From JAHEEL01 sp963836085 (GTDB taxonomy: Bacteria > Actinomycetota > Acidimicrobiia > Spongiisociales > UBA5794): a DNA stretch of 64,000 bases. Positions 49,686 through 58,342 of this stretch are shown in pieces. Below the pieces are notes generated by a model that was given only the letters and a program-made list of their open reading frames with translations, did no database searches and was not told where the DNA came from. The translations under genes were made by a program, and so were the position numbers. The DNA lies in NCBI GenBank assembly GCA_963836085.1, contig CAWIHT010000011.1:186001-250000 (forward strand). Reading direction: 5' to 3'. The first letter of the stretch is position 1. Each line of letters starts with the position of its first letter.

Positions 49686-51089
49686 ATGACCACGGTTGAC
49701 ATCGATCTCGGGGCGTACCAGCTCGGTTGGTCCGACGAAGAGGACTACGTCTACAAGCCAGAGAAGGGCCTCAACGAGAAGGTCATTCGCGACATGTCGC
49801 GGATGAAGAAGGAACCGGAGTGGATGCTTGAGTTCCGCCTCAAGGCCTACCAGCGATTCCTTCGCAAGCCGATGCCGGATTGGGTGGGGGGCGGCGCGCT
49901 CGATGAGATCGACTTCGACAACATCTACTACTACATCAAGCCGATGGAGGGTCAGGCGAAGGACTGGGACATGGTCCCGGATTCCATCAAGGAGACCTAC
50001 GAGAAGCTCGGCATCCCCGAAGCCGAGCGGAAGTACCTCGCCGGCGTCACCGCCCAGTACGAGTCCGAGGTCGTCTATCACCGCAACCGCGACGACTTGG
50101 CCGAGATGGGCGTTCTCTTCACCGACATGGACACCGCCGTGCGGGAGTACCCGGAGATCGTTCGTGAGTACTTCGGCACAATCATCCCGCCGAACGACAA
50201 CAAGTTCGCCGCACTCAACTCCGCCGTCTGGTCTGGCGGATCGTTCATCTACGTGCCGCCCGGCGTGCACCTCGAAGAGCCGCTGCAGGCCTACTTCCGG
50301 ATCAACGCGGAGAACATGGGGCAGTTCGAGCGGACACTGATCATCGTCGACGAAGGTGCCTTTGTTCACTACGTCGAAGGATGCTCCGCTCCGGTCTACA
50401 GCTCCGACTCGCTGCACTCCGCCGTCGTGGAGATCGTCGTCAAAGAAGGCGGGCGCGCCCGCTACTCGACGATCCAGAACTGGTCGAACAACGTGTTCAA
50501 CCTCGTCACCAAGCGTGCCGTGGCCTACAAGAATGCGACGATGGAGTGGATCGACGGGAACCTCGGGTCCAAGTTCACGGCCAAGTATCCGGCCGTGTGG
50601 CTCATGGACGAGGGCGCACACGGCGAGGTTCTGTCCGTTGCCTTCGCCGGAGCGAATCAGCACCTCGACGCCGGAGCCAAGATCGTTCATGCGGCACCGA
50701 ACACCACATCCCTGATCACCTCGAAGTCGATCTCCAACCAGGGTGGTCGCGCCGGGTACCGGGGACTCGTCCGGGTGGAACCGGGTGCCGAGAACGCCAG
50801 GTCGTTCGTCCGGTGTGATGCCCTGATCCTCGACGAGGACTCGCGGTCCGACACGTATCCCTACATGGAGATCGAGGAGTCGAACGTCGACATCGGTCAC
50901 GAAGCGACGGTGTCCAAGGTGGGGGAGGATCAGTTGTTCTACCTCATGACGCGCGGACTCACCGAAGAAGAGGCGACGGCGATGGTGGTCGCCGGATTCA
51001 TCGAGCCGATCGTCAAGGAACTCCCGATGGAGTATGCCGTTGAACTGAATCGCCTGATCGAATTGCAGATGGAAGGCTCCGTCGGCTAG
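49686..51089 (+). CDS. sufB: Fe-S cluster assembly scaffold SufB
   Basis: A 467-residue component of the SufBCD complex that builds Fe-S clusters in the cytoplasm. Family marks are the long N-terminal part, FDNIYYYIKP, and the central beta-helix with VPPGVHLEEPLQAYFRINAE, SAPVYSSDSLHSAVVEI, WSNNVFNLVTKRAVAY and EWIDGNLGSKFTAKYPAVWL. SFVRCDALIL contains Cys377, in the position of the cluster or persulfide cysteine of SufB. GGGGAG precedes the ATG. It stands apart from sufD and sufC, which follow 4.9 kb downstream. Confidence 0.97.
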   Translation: MTTVDIDLGAYQLGWSDEEDYVYKPEKGLNEKVIRDMSRMKKEPEWMLEFRLKAYQRFLRKPMPDWVGGGALDEIDFDNIYYYIKPMEGQAKDWDMVPDSIKETYEKLGIPEAERKYLAGVTAQYESEVVYHRNRDDLAEMGVLFTDMDTAVREYPEIVREYFGTIIPPNDNKFAALNSAVWSGGSFIYVPPGVHLEEPLQAYFRINAENMGQFERTLIIVDEGAFVHYVEGCSAPVYSSDSLHSAVVEIVVKEGGRARYSTIQNWSNNVFNLVTKRAVAYKNATMEWIDGNLGSKFTAKYPAVWLMDEGAHGEVLSVAFAGANQHLDAGAKIVHAAPNTTSLITSKSISNQGGRAGYRGLVRVEPGAENARSFVRCDALILDEDSRSDTYPYMEIEESNVDIGHEATVSKVGEDQLFYLMTRGLTEEEATAMVVAGFIEPIVKELPMEYAVELNRLIELQMEGSVG

Positions 51090-51127
51090 CCGCCGATCTC
51101 GCCAGGTCGCGGCGTGTGCGGCCGGTC

Positions 51128-51133
51128 TACCCT
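51128..51133 (+). promoter_or_regulatory. -10 element TACCCT for nucS
   Basis: TANNNT 9 bases before the ATG at 51143; a near-leaderless start is possible. Confidence 0.35.
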
Positions 51134-51142
51134 TACTGACCA

Positions 51143-51802
51143 ATGCGCATTGTCGTTGCGGAATGCACCGTGAACTACGCCGGCCGCCTCTCGGCCCACT
51201 TGCCGCGTGCGACGCGGCTGATCCTCATCAAGGCCGACGGTTCGCTCCTCATCCACGCGGAAGCCGGGGCCTACAAGCCGCTCAATTGGATGAACGCACC
51301 GAACCACCTTGTCGAAGAGAGCGGCCGCTGGTTCGTGACGAACGGCAAGCAAGAGGAACTGACGATCGACCTGCATGAGATTCACCTGGACACCGTCGTC
51401 GAGATGGGGGAGGACCCCGGTCTCCAGAAGGACGGGGTAGAGCTCGAATTGCAGCGACTGCTCGCTGAACAGCCGGAGGCGATCGAGGACGGCCTCTCGC
51501 TCATCCGCCGGGAGTATCCGACGCCGATCGGCCCCGTTGATCTGCTGTGTCGGGATGCCTCCGGAGTGACGGTCGCCGTCGAGGTGAAACGGCGGGGGGA
51601 GATCGACGGCGTCGAGCAACTCACCCGATACCTCGAATTCCTCAACCGCGATGAGCGTCTGGCGCCGGTGCGCGGCGTCTTCGTCGCCCAAGCCGTCAAG
51701 CCGCAAGCCAGAACGCTCGCCACCGACCGGGACATTGGGTGGGCGGAAGTGGACTACGAGCTTCTGCGGGGCGCCGACACGGACGTGCTGCGGCTGTTCT
51801 GA
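51143..51802 (+). CDS. nucS: Endonuclease NucS (EndoMS), mismatch repair
   Basis: A 219-residue mismatch-specific endonuclease that replaces MutSL in actinobacteria and archaea. The N-terminal DNA-binding half begins MRIVVAECTVNYAGRLSAHL. The C-terminal RecB-like nuclease core has the active site GPVDLLCRDASG, VAVEVKRRGEIDGVEQLTRY and the final motif. The C-terminal VLRLF resembles the sliding-clamp-binding end seen in NucS proteins. Only one copy is visible in the window; mutS and mutL are absent from it. It is convergent with the sigma factor gene. Confidence 0.94.
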   Translation: MRIVVAECTVNYAGRLSAHLPRATRLILIKADGSLLIHAEAGAYKPLNWMNAPNHLVEESGRWFVTNGKQEELTIDLHEIHLDTVVEMGEDPGLQKDGVELELQRLLAEQPEAIEDGLSLIRREYPTPIGPVDLLCRDASGVTVAVEVKRRGEIDGVEQLTRYLEFLNRDERLAPVRGVFVAQAVKPQARTLATDRDIGWAEVDYELLRGADTDVLRLF

Positions 51803-51897
51803 GTCGGCGGTAGCTGTGTGGCCGAGACGGCGGCCCGACCTCATCATCGCGGTATCGACCCCCCAGAGGCCCCCTGCACCTTCGCAGAGCGAATGCG

Positions 51898-51925
51898 CGT
51901 CCCCCACCCTTCGAGCGGGGGGACG
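51898..51925. terminator. Hairpin between nucS and the sigma factor gene
   Basis: CGTCCCCC pairs with GGGGGACG (8 bp) across a 12-base loop. It lies 2 bases from the sigma-factor stop on the opposite strand and can terminate both convergent transcripts. Confidence 0.75.
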
Positions 51926-51926
51926 G

Positions 51927-52856
51927 CTAGAGGAGGCTGCGGAGGTCGTAGATGGCGCTGGGGTGGCGGAGTTTGCCGAGGGCTCGGTTCTCGATCTGAC
52001 GGACGCGCTCCCGGGTGATACCGAGTTCAGCGCCGACGTCCGACAGCGTGCGGGGCGGGTTGCCGCCGATGCCGTATCGCATCACGAGGACCTTGCACTC
52101 TCGCTCATCGAGCGCGCCGAGGGCCTTCGAAACCTCTTCACACCGAGCCACTTCAGCTACGACTGTGAACGGGTCGGGCGTGCGGTCGTCTTCGACGAAA
52201 TCCCCGAGTTGGGCATCGCCTTCCTCCCCGACCGGGCGGTCGAGCGAGATGGTGTCGCCCGGCGTTGAGCGGGCGATCTCGATCCGCCCTTCGTCGAGAC
52301 CGCTGACCTCAGCGATCTCGGCGATCGTTGGTGCCCGTCGATACTGCTCCTGCAGTGTCAGTTCGGTCTCTTGGACTGTGCGCACTACGTCGACCATGTG
52401 CACTGGGAGTCGGATCGTTCTGCCCTGATTCCCGAGTCCGCGGGTGATCGACTGACGGATCCACCAGGTTGCATACGTCGAGAACTTGAAGCCCTTGCGC
52501 CAATCGAACTTCTCGACGGCGCGGATCAGGCCGAGGTTGCCCTCCTGGATCAAGTCGAGCAGATCGAGACCGCGACCGGTGTAGCGCTTGGCGATGGAGA
52601 CGACGAGACGCAGATTCGAGCGGATGAAGACCGCCTTCGCCTCATCTGCGGCCTCGACGCTGCGGTAGAGCGACGCTCGTTCGGCCGCCGCTATCGAATC
52701 GCCCGAATCGAGGAGCTGCTGGGCTTTTCTGCCTGCCTCGATCGAGCGCGCGAGCCGAACCTCGTCCTCGGCCTCGAGGAGTCCGTGGTCGGAGACTTGA
52801 CCGAGATAGCGCCCAACGGCGTCCGCGGCTGCAGAGTCGTTTCGCCGTCCCGCCAT
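51927..52856 (-). CDS. Group 2 RNA polymerase sigma-70 factor (RpoD/HrdB-like)
   Basis: A 309-residue sigma factor. Region 1.2 is AVGRYLGQVSDHGLLEAEDE; region 2 includes NLRLVVSIAKRYTGRGLDLL, GNLGLIRAVEKFDWRKGFKF and STYATWWIRQSITR; region 3 follows; region 4 is TLSDVGAELGITRERVRQIE with the helix-turn-helix. It lacks the long acidic N-terminal region 1.1 of the primary factor, so I call it a group 2, probably stress or stationary-phase, sigma factor; a short primary sigma cannot be ruled out. The ATG at 52856 has GGAG 4 bases upstream and is preceded by a perfect palindrome. Confidence 0.9.
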   Translation of the reverse strand: MAGRRNDSAAADAVGRYLGQVSDHGLLEAEDEVRLARSIEAGRKAQQLLDSGDSIAAAERASLYRSVEAADEAKAVFIRSNLRLVVSIAKRYTGRGLDLLDLIQEGNLGLIRAVEKFDWRKGFKFSTYATWWIRQSITRGLGNQGRTIRLPVHMVDVVRTVQETELTLQEQYRRAPTIAEIAEVSGLDEGRIEIARSTPGDTISLDRPVGEEGDAQLGDFVEDDRTPDPFTVVAEVARCEEVSKALGALDERECKVLVMRYGIGGNPPRTLSDVGAELGITRERVRQIENRALGKLRHPSAIYDLRSLL

Positions 52857-52871
52857 AGTCTCCGCCCCCCT

Positions 52872-52885
52872 TCACCGTTCGGTGA
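52872..52885. promoter_or_regulatory. Palindrome TCACCG-TT-CGGTGA upstream of the sigma gene
   Basis: Perfect 6-bp arms with a 2-base centre, about 16 bases before the sigma-factor ATG and downstream of a candidate -10 (TAGCTT on the minus strand at 52896-52901). An operator or an mRNA hairpin near the ribosome site is possible. Confidence 0.5.
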
Positions 52886-52958
52886 TGTCTACTCGAAGCT
52901 ATCACGCATGCGCGCCATGAGCAATGGATCATTACGCTTTCCCCTCACACACCCCATC

Positions 52959-54455
52959 ATGACCCGTCTCACGCGCATCGCGCCTCTCGCTCTGGGGATC
53001 ATCTCCATCGTCGCCGTCGGCTGTACCAGCCCGGCTCCTCTTGACGCGTCCGCTCTGCGGCCTCCCGAGGTCGGGCCGCCGACGATCGTGGTGGTAGTCC
53101 TCGCCGGCGACGACCTGAGCACCATCGCGGCTGAGATCGATGTCGATGGTGCTGCGGTGATCGTGACCGACGAGGGCGAGTCGGCATTCGTCTGGCCCCA
53201 GGATGCGACCGCCGTTGCGGCATCTGCACCCGGATTCGAGACGCAGCGGATCGACCTCGAAGAACCGCCCCGCGACGACCGCATTGAACTCCGGCTCGAA
53301 CCGATCGTGTTGTCCGGACGAGTCTCGACACACCGGGGAGTTGCGCTTCCCGGCGTCAACGTCCGGTTGGGTAGTGGCCAGGACACCACGAACGACGACG
53401 GGCGGTTCGAGATCGTCCGAGCGGAACCGGGCGATCTCCAGCTCTCGAGAGCCGCATGGGCCGACTCGATCGTGTCGTGGGATGGTGTTCAGACGGAGGT
53501 CGACACAACGATGGAGCCAATCGAGGTTCACGGCATCCGAGTCGGTGCCGCGGCAGGCGATCCGGCACATTGGAGAGAGCTGCTCACCCTGGCCGACACC
53601 TCAGGTGTGAATGCCTTCGTGGTGGATATCAAGGACGAGTACGGCACCGTGTTCCACGACACCGAGGTGGAACGGGCCCACGAAGCTTCCGCGGTGACGC
53701 TCCAGTACGTGCTTCCGGACGTCGTTGCCGACATGGACGAGCACGGCCTCTACAAGATCGCCCGTGTGGTCGCGTTCCAGGACACACCGATGGCGACGAT
53801 CGAACCCGACCATGCCGTGTTGGCCATGGGCGGTGACCTCTGGAGGACCCGTAACGGTGATGCGTGGATGGACCCCACGGACCCCGTCTCGTACGAGTAT
53901 CCCGTCGCCCTTGCCGAAGAAGCATGCGCGGCCGGATTCGACGAGATCCAGTTCGACTTTGCGTCGTTCCCATTCGGAGGGGATGTCTCGACCGCGGTGT
54001 TCGATGACGAGTACACCGAAGAGGTCCGGGTCGGATCGATCTTGGCCTTCTTGAAGCGGGCCTACACGGTGCTGAACCCACGGTGCGCCGTCGGAGCCAG
54101 CGTGCTCGGCATCATCCTCGAGTCCGGAACCGATGAAGGTGTCGGGCAACGGCCCGGGCTTCTGTCCCGGTCGATCGACGTCCTGAGCCCGATGCTGTAC
54201 TCGACGAACTACGGATCGGGTTGGAAGGGGTACAGCAACCCGAACGATCACGCGGCAGACATCGTCGACTCGGCACTGGTGAGCGGCAACACCCGCCTCG
54301 AGGGATTTGCCTACTACCGGCCATGGATCCAGACCTGGTCGGTCACCGAACTCGAGGCGCGCGGGATTCAACTCCGCGCCGACGACCGGGCGAACGGGTG
54401 GATGCTCTGGTCGAACAGTGCCACGTATCCCGAAGGTCTGCTCCCACCACAATGA
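52959..54455 (+). CDS. Lipoprotein with DUF4015 glycosidase-like domain
   Basis: A 498-residue lipoprotein. The signal peptide ends in IVAVGC. Residues 30-110 are a short beta region; residues 115-185 resemble a carboxypeptidase regulatory domain (LSGRVSTHRGVALPGVNVRLG, DDGRFEIVRAEPG). The rest, from VHGIRVGAAAGDP, is a DUF4015/GHL13 TIM-barrel: VNAFVVDIKDEYGTVFHD, YKIARVVAFQDTPM, GFDEIQFDFASFPFGG and DVLSPMLYSTNYGSGW. It is related to glycosidases, and the DxxD patterns suggest retained activity on an unknown glycan. The ATG at 52959 begins the signal peptide; an upstream in-frame ATG is possible. It overlaps the UDG start by 4 bases. Confidence 0.8.
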   Translation: MTRLTRIAPLALGIISIVAVGCTSPAPLDASALRPPEVGPPTIVVVVLAGDDLSTIAAEIDVDGAAVIVTDEGESAFVWPQDATAVAASAPGFETQRIDLEEPPRDDRIELRLEPIVLSGRVSTHRGVALPGVNVRLGSGQDTTNDDGRFEIVRAEPGDLQLSRAAWADSIVSWDGVQTEVDTTMEPIEVHGIRVGAAAGDPAHWRELLTLADTSGVNAFVVDIKDEYGTVFHDTEVERAHEASAVTLQYVLPDVVADMDEHGLYKIARVVAFQDTPMATIEPDHAVLAMGGDLWRTRNGDAWMDPTDPVSYEYPVALAEEACAAGFDEIQFDFASFPFGGDVSTAVFDDEYTEEVRVGSILAFLKRAYTVLNPRCAVGASVLGIILESGTDEGVGQRPGLLSRSIDVLSPMLYSTNYGSGWKGYSNPNDHAADIVDSALVSGNTRLEGFAYYRPWIQTWSVTELEARGIQLRADDRANGWMLWSNSATYPEGLLPPQ

Positions 54456-55156
54456 CCCGTGCGGAGGCGCTCGCGGCGTTGACGGCGGAGATCACGTCAT
54501 GCCGCCGGTGTCCCCGTCTGGTGGAGTGGCGAGAGCAGGTTGCGGTCGAGAAGCGGGCGGCGTTTGCCGACGACGAGTACTGGGGCCGCCCCGTCCCGGG
54601 CTTCGGTGATCCCGCGGCCCGGGTCGCTGTGGTGGGCCTCGCACCGGCTGCGCACGGCGCGAATCGAACCGGACGGATGTTCACGGGTGATCGGAGCGGC
54701 GACTGGCTCTTTCGCGCGATGTGGCGGGCCGGTTTCGCGAGCCAGGCCGAGTCGACGCGTCGCGATGACGGCCTGGTGGTGACGGGGGCGTGGGTGACGG
54801 CACCGGTGCGGTGTGTGCCTCCGGTGAACCGGCCGTCGGTCGACGAGCGTGATACCTGCGCGCCGTGGTTCGATCGCGAACTCGACATCCTCGAACCGGA
54901 CGTGCTGGTCGCTCTCGGCGAGTTCGCCTACCGGTCGATCTGGCGGCATCTCGGCGATCGCGGCTTCGACCTGCCACGACCACGTCCGAAGTTCGCCCAC
55001 GGCCTCGAAGTGGCCATCCCCGACGGTCCCGTCGTGCTCACGAGCTTCCACGTGAGCCAGCAGAACACGTTCACCGGCCGTCTCACCGAAGACATGCTGG
55101 ACAACGTCTTCGCCCGAGCAAGAGCCCTCAACGGTCTGAGTATTCCTCCCACCTAG
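54452..55156 (+). CDS. Type-5 uracil-DNA glycosylase (4Fe-4S)
   Basis: A 234-residue glycosylase removing uracil and other deaminated bases from DNA. Four cysteines at 17, 20, 121 and 136 (CRRC, RCVPP, DTCAPW) fit the Fe-S cluster ligands of UDGb. Motif 1 reads GLAPAAHGANRTGRMFTGD, and the C-terminal motif HVSQQNTFTGRL is the type-5 variant. The type-5 family lacks the polar catalytic residue of classical UDGs, as here. The start overlaps the DUF4015 stop (ATGA). The Fe-S requirement is notable next to SUF genes. Confidence 0.93.
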   Translation: MTRAEALAALTAEITSCRRCPRLVEWREQVAVEKRAAFADDEYWGRPVPGFGDPAARVAVVGLAPAAHGANRTGRMFTGDRSGDWLFRAMWRAGFASQAESTRRDDGLVVTGAWVTAPVRCVPPVNRPSVDERDTCAPWFDRELDILEPDVLVALGEFAYRSIWRHLGDRGFDLPRPRPKFAHGLEVAIPDGPVVLTSFHVSQQNTFTGRLTEDMLDNVFARARALNGLSIPPT

Positions 55157-55166
55157 GGGAAGGAAT
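55142..55166. terminator. Hairpin at the UDG/M23 convergent junction
   Basis: ATTCCT-CCC pairs with GGG-A-AGGAAT across the UDG stop codon. The right half, AGGGGAAGGAAT, is identical to 12 bases in the menF/menD hairpin at 26019-26030. Confidence 0.65.
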
Positions 55167-55181
55167 TGGTCTCGTCTTGCT

Positions 55182-55195
55182 CGTAGCTCGCAGCG
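55182..55195. repeat. Degenerate heptamer pair (CGTAGCT CGCAGCG)
   Basis: Two 7-base units related to the GGYAGCY units near menB, ending directly against the stop codon of the M23 gene (55196-55198). Confidence 0.5.
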
Positions 55196-55804
55196 CTACT
55201 GCAGGGCGCGTCGGACTTCGGACGCTCGGAGTTTGCGCTCCATCGCTGCGGCGAGGTATGGGTACGGGTCGACCTTGACTCCGTCGACATGGAGTTCGAA
55301 GTGGGTGTGGGAAGCAGTGTGTTCGGCATTCCCGGAGTCGCCGACGAAGCCGATCACGTCTCCCGCCTTGACGAAGCTGCCCACCTCGAGGCCGTCGGCG
55401 AATGCGGCGTCGGGTCCGCCTTCCCCGTCGTCGGTGCCGGCACTGTCGTTGTTGAGGTGCAAGTAGTGGCTCGTCCATCCGGCGGCGTGGCGGATCATGA
55501 TGTTCCACCCCGACATGTCATTCCAGTCGAGACGCTCAACGATCCCATCTTCGACGGCCACGACCCACGTGCCTTTGGGGCTCATGATGTCGGTGCCCTC
55601 GTGGCTCCGTCCGCCTGATCGGACGGCACCCCACGAGTCGGAGAACGCGACGGTTGCCGTCTCGTGGGGGAATGCCTTGATGACGAAGTCTGTGGATACA
55701 CCCGACGAGATGGCGTGTCCGGGCGAGGCCGGCAGCACAACCGCTGCCGCCACCACAGCGGCTACGAGTGCTCCGAGCGCGATGCGGTGCATAGCAATGA
55801 TCAT
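55196..55804 (-). CDS. Secreted M23 family metallopeptidase (LytM domain)
   Basis: A 202-residue secreted protein. The signal sequence (ALGALVAAVVAAAVVLPASPGHA) is followed by the LytM-type peptidoglycan peptidase fold: SHEGTDIMSPKGT gives the first His and Asp, HYLHLNN the middle, and SHTHFELHVDG the HxH zinc ligands. It probably cleaves peptidoglycan cross-links or is a regulator thereof. A GPDAAFADGL insert sits within the fold. The ATG at 55804 follows AGGAG by 9 bases. It is convergent with the UDG gene and divergent from sufD. Confidence 0.87.
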   Translation of the reverse strand: MIIAMHRIALGALVAAVVAAAVVLPASPGHAISSGVSTDFVIKAFPHETATVAFSDSWGAVRSGGRSHEGTDIMSPKGTWVVAVEDGIVERLDWNDMSGWNIMIRHAAGWTSHYLHLNNDSAGTDDGEGGPDAAFADGLEVGSFVKAGDVIGFVGDSGNAEHTASHTHFELHVDGVKVDPYPYLAAAMERKLRASEVRRALQ

Positions 55805-55965
55805 TGGGGCTGCTCCTTCTGCCGGGCGGCCGCGATCCTGACCTGCGGCACCCGTTGTTTGGTAGCTCGATGGTGAAACGGTAGGTGCGAACCCCAGATA
55901 TCGGGACCAGATAGGGGGCCAGGCCTCGGTAGTCTCACGCCCGCTCTCGAGCTGAGGAAAATCCC

Positions 55966-57249
55966 TTGTCCAACCTTGATCTGGCCGCTTCGTCGGCTGC
56001 AGGCGAACTCGATCCGCAGTGGCGATCTGCTCTGCGTGCGAATGCACTTGAATCGTTCACAGGCGGCGGTATGCCGACCCAAGTCGATGAGATCTGGCGA
56101 TACGTCGATCTCGGATTCGATCTGAAAGACCTCTCTCCGGCGACCGCCGGGGCATTTGATCTCGGCGACGATCCGCTTCTGGACCAGTTGACCGAACCGA
56201 TCACCTTCTCCGTGATCGGGAACACCCTGTCGGGGGTCGATCACGTTTCTGACAGTTTCAGCGTCATGTCGTTGCGCCGCGCGGCGGCCGAGCGTTCGGA
56301 CGCAGTCGCCGAGGTCATCGGTCGAGTCGGCGTGTCGCCACACGACGACATCTTCGCTGCGGCCGCGGGAGCGTTCGGAGGCGAAGGCGTGTTCATCCAC
56401 GCGGGCCCGTCGGCTGTCGCCCCTTCGGTGATCTCAATCGACGTGCAGCCGGGGGCCACCGGGTCGGTCTCGTTCCCAGCGATTGTCATCGCGGCCGAGG
56501 AGCATGCCGACATCTCCGTGGTCGTCCACCTCCGGTCTCACGAAGACTCCGAAGCCGTTGTCATCCCGCAGTTCTCGGCGGTAGTTGGCGCCGGCGCACG
56601 TGTCTCGCTGAGCCTCGTGCAGAACCTCGGCTACGGCGACCGCTCGATCGGCTACCTCCGTTCGGTGGTCGGGTCCGACGCTCGCTTCTTGTTCGGGGAG
56701 ATCGGTCTGGGCGGCAAGTTGGCGCGTCTGCACCTCGACGTTGGGCTCGAAGGCCGGGGTTCTTCGACGAACATCGTCGGCGCCTACTTCGGCGAGCAGC
56801 AACAGGTGCTCGACTATCGCTACTTCATTCGTCACATCGGCACGAACACGCGGGCCGACATGTTCCTCAAGGGCGCGGTCGAGGACAACGCGAGATCCGT
56901 ATTCACCGGCATGATCCGGATCGAGGAGAGCGGTCAGAAGACCGAAGCATTCCAGACGAACCGCAACCTCATCTTGTCGGACGGCGCGTCGGCGCAGTCG
57001 GTGCCGAATCTCGAGATTCTCGCCAACGATGTGCGGTGCGGCCACGGGTCCACCGTCGGTCCGCTCGATGCCGAGCAGCGCTACTACCTGATGAGCAGGG
57101 GCCTCGCTCCAGAACGCGCCGACCGTCTGCAGGTCCGCGGGTTCTTCGAGGAAGCGTTGGCCAAACTCCCGCATCCTGAGTTGAAGGCCTCGGTGAGTGC
57201 ATGGATCAACCGCAAGTACGAGACCGCTCAAGCCGAGGGGAGGGTGTGA
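55966..57249 (+). CDS. sufD: Fe-S cluster assembly protein SufD
   Basis: A 427-residue paralogue of SufB in the SufBCD complex. The N-terminal part is less conserved; the beta-helix has GARVSLSLVQNLG, GRGSSTNIVGAYFGE, FIRHIGTNTRADMFLKG, VFTGMIRIEESGQKTEAFQ and RCGHGSTVGPLDAEQRYYL. The start is TTG, about 7 bases after GAGG. The TAGTCT at 55930-55935 is a candidate -10. The stop overlaps the Rieske gene start (TGATG), then sufC follows, so sufD-Rieske-sufC is one operon. Confidence 0.94.
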   Translation: MSNLDLAASSAAGELDPQWRSALRANALESFTGGGMPTQVDEIWRYVDLGFDLKDLSPATAGAFDLGDDPLLDQLTEPITFSVIGNTLSGVDHVSDSFSVMSLRRAAAERSDAVAEVIGRVGVSPHDDIFAAAAGAFGGEGVFIHAGPSAVAPSVISIDVQPGATGSVSFPAIVIAAEEHADISVVVHLRSHEDSEAVVIPQFSAVVGAGARVSLSLVQNLGYGDRSIGYLRSVVGSDARFLFGEIGLGGKLARLHLDVGLEGRGSSTNIVGAYFGEQQQVLDYRYFIRHIGTNTRADMFLKGAVEDNARSVFTGMIRIEESGQKTEAFQTNRNLILSDGASAQSVPNLEILANDVRCGHGSTVGPLDAEQRYYLMSRGLAPERADRLQVRGFFEEALAKLPHPELKASVSAWINRKYETAQAEGRV

Positions 57250-57563
57250 TGCGGACCGAGATCGCACCAATTGCCGATCTTCCGGACGGCCGCGGCGTCG
57301 TCGTCGAAGTCGACGGAGAGAGGATCGCGCTGTTCAGGAGCGGCGACACCGTCCACGCCATCGGGGATCGATGCAGCCATGCCGATGCTTCCCTCGCCGA
57401 GGGAGATCTCTTCGATGGCGAGGTCGAATGCCCGCGGCACGGATCGCCGTTCGATCTCACCACCGGCAAGCCGGGCGCTCTCCCGGCAACGAGGCCGGTG
57501 CCCGTGTTCCCCGTCACCGTCGAAGATGGTGTCGTGTATCTGACCATCGGAGGGGAGTCCTGA
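57249..57563 (+). CDS. Rieske [2Fe-2S] ferredoxin-like protein of the SUF operon
   Basis: A 104-residue soluble protein with one Rieske centre: Cys42 and His44 (RCSHADAS) with Cys61 and His64 (CPRHGSPFD) as cluster ligands. It matches the small bifunctional-type ferredoxins often found in actinobacterial SUF operons (non-heme iron oxygenase ferredoxin subunit-like). It may supply electrons in cluster assembly. The start overlaps the sufD stop; its stop overlaps the sufC start (TGATG). Confidence 0.9.
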   Translation: MRTEIAPIADLPDGRGVVVEVDGERIALFRSGDTVHAIGDRCSHADASLAEGDLFDGEVECPRHGSPFDLTTGKPGALPATRPVPVFPVTVEDGVVYLTIGGES

Positions 57564-58279
57564 TGTCGAACGCATTGGAGATCACGAACCTGACTGCCGG
57601 ACTCGGTGACCTCGAGATTCTCAAGGGAATCAACCTTACGGTTCCATTCGGCGAGGTTCACGCCCTCATGGGTCCGAACGGATCCGGGAAGTCCACGCTC
57701 ACCCATGTACTGATGGGTCACGACGACTACGGGTCGGCCGGTTCGGCGCTCGTCGGCGGCGTCGAGGTGATGGGCCTTCCGGTGCATGAGCGTGCGCGAG
57801 CCGGATTGTTCGAGGCATTCCAGTATCCAACCGAGGTCCGAGGCGTCTCGCTCAACGACCTGGTGGTTGAGATGGTCGACGTTGCCCCGGACTCGGGAGC
57901 GGCAGCCGAACGTGCCGTTGACGCTGGTCGTCTGCTCGACATGGACCGCTTCATGGAGCGGTCCATCAATGCCGGTCTCTCCGGCGGCGAGAAGAAGCGT
58001 TCCGAGATGTATCAGCTGGCCGTCGCCGCACCGAAGGCGGCAATCCTGGATGAGATCGACTCCGGTCTCGATATCGATGCGGTTCGCGAAGTGGCCCAAC
58101 TGGTCGAACAACTCCGAAGCCCGACGCTCGGTGTCCTCGTCATCACGCACTACAGCCGCATCTTGCGCTACATGAAGCCGGACAAGGTCCACGTGATGGT
58201 CGACGGGCGTATCGTCGAATCCGGCGGGCCCGAGATCGCGGAACGTCTCGAGGACGAGGGATACGCCACGATCCGGTAG
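57563..58279 (+). CDS. sufC: Fe-S cluster assembly ATPase SufC
   Basis: A 238-residue ABC-type ATPase of the SufBCD complex. Walker A is GPNGSGKST, the signature LSGGEKKRSEMYQL, Walker B AAILDEIDSGLDID, with the H-loop in VITHYSRIL. The SufC-specific ERSINAGLSGGEKKRSE region is present. GGGGAG precedes the ATG. It is the last SUF gene visible; sufS, sufU and sufT do not follow here. Confidence 0.97.
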   Translation: MSNALEITNLTAGLGDLEILKGINLTVPFGEVHALMGPNGSGKSTLTHVLMGHDDYGSAGSALVGGVEVMGLPVHERARAGLFEAFQYPTEVRGVSLNDLVVEMVDVAPDSGAAAERAVDAGRLLDMDRFMERSINAGLSGGEKKRSEMYQLAVAAPKAAILDEIDSGLDIDAVREVAQLVEQLRSPTLGVLVITHYSRILRYMKPDKVHVMVDGRIVESGGPEIAERLEDEGYATIR

Positions 58280-58330
58280 AGGCCGGCGTTGCCGGGCGGC
58301 GGCGACGCACTTGGACTTCGGCCATGCACG

Positions 58331-58336
58331 TAGACT
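58331..58336 (+). promoter_or_regulatory. -10 element TAGACT, leaderless GTG start of the membrane protein
   Basis: TANNNT with a 6-base gap to the GTG at 58343, no ribosome site. Confidence 0.5.
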
Positions 58337-58342
58337 CAGTCT

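Noticed and set aside
51927..52856. Primary sigma factor RpoD
   Set aside because: Too short at the N-terminus (no region 1.1); called group 2, with the alternative noted.
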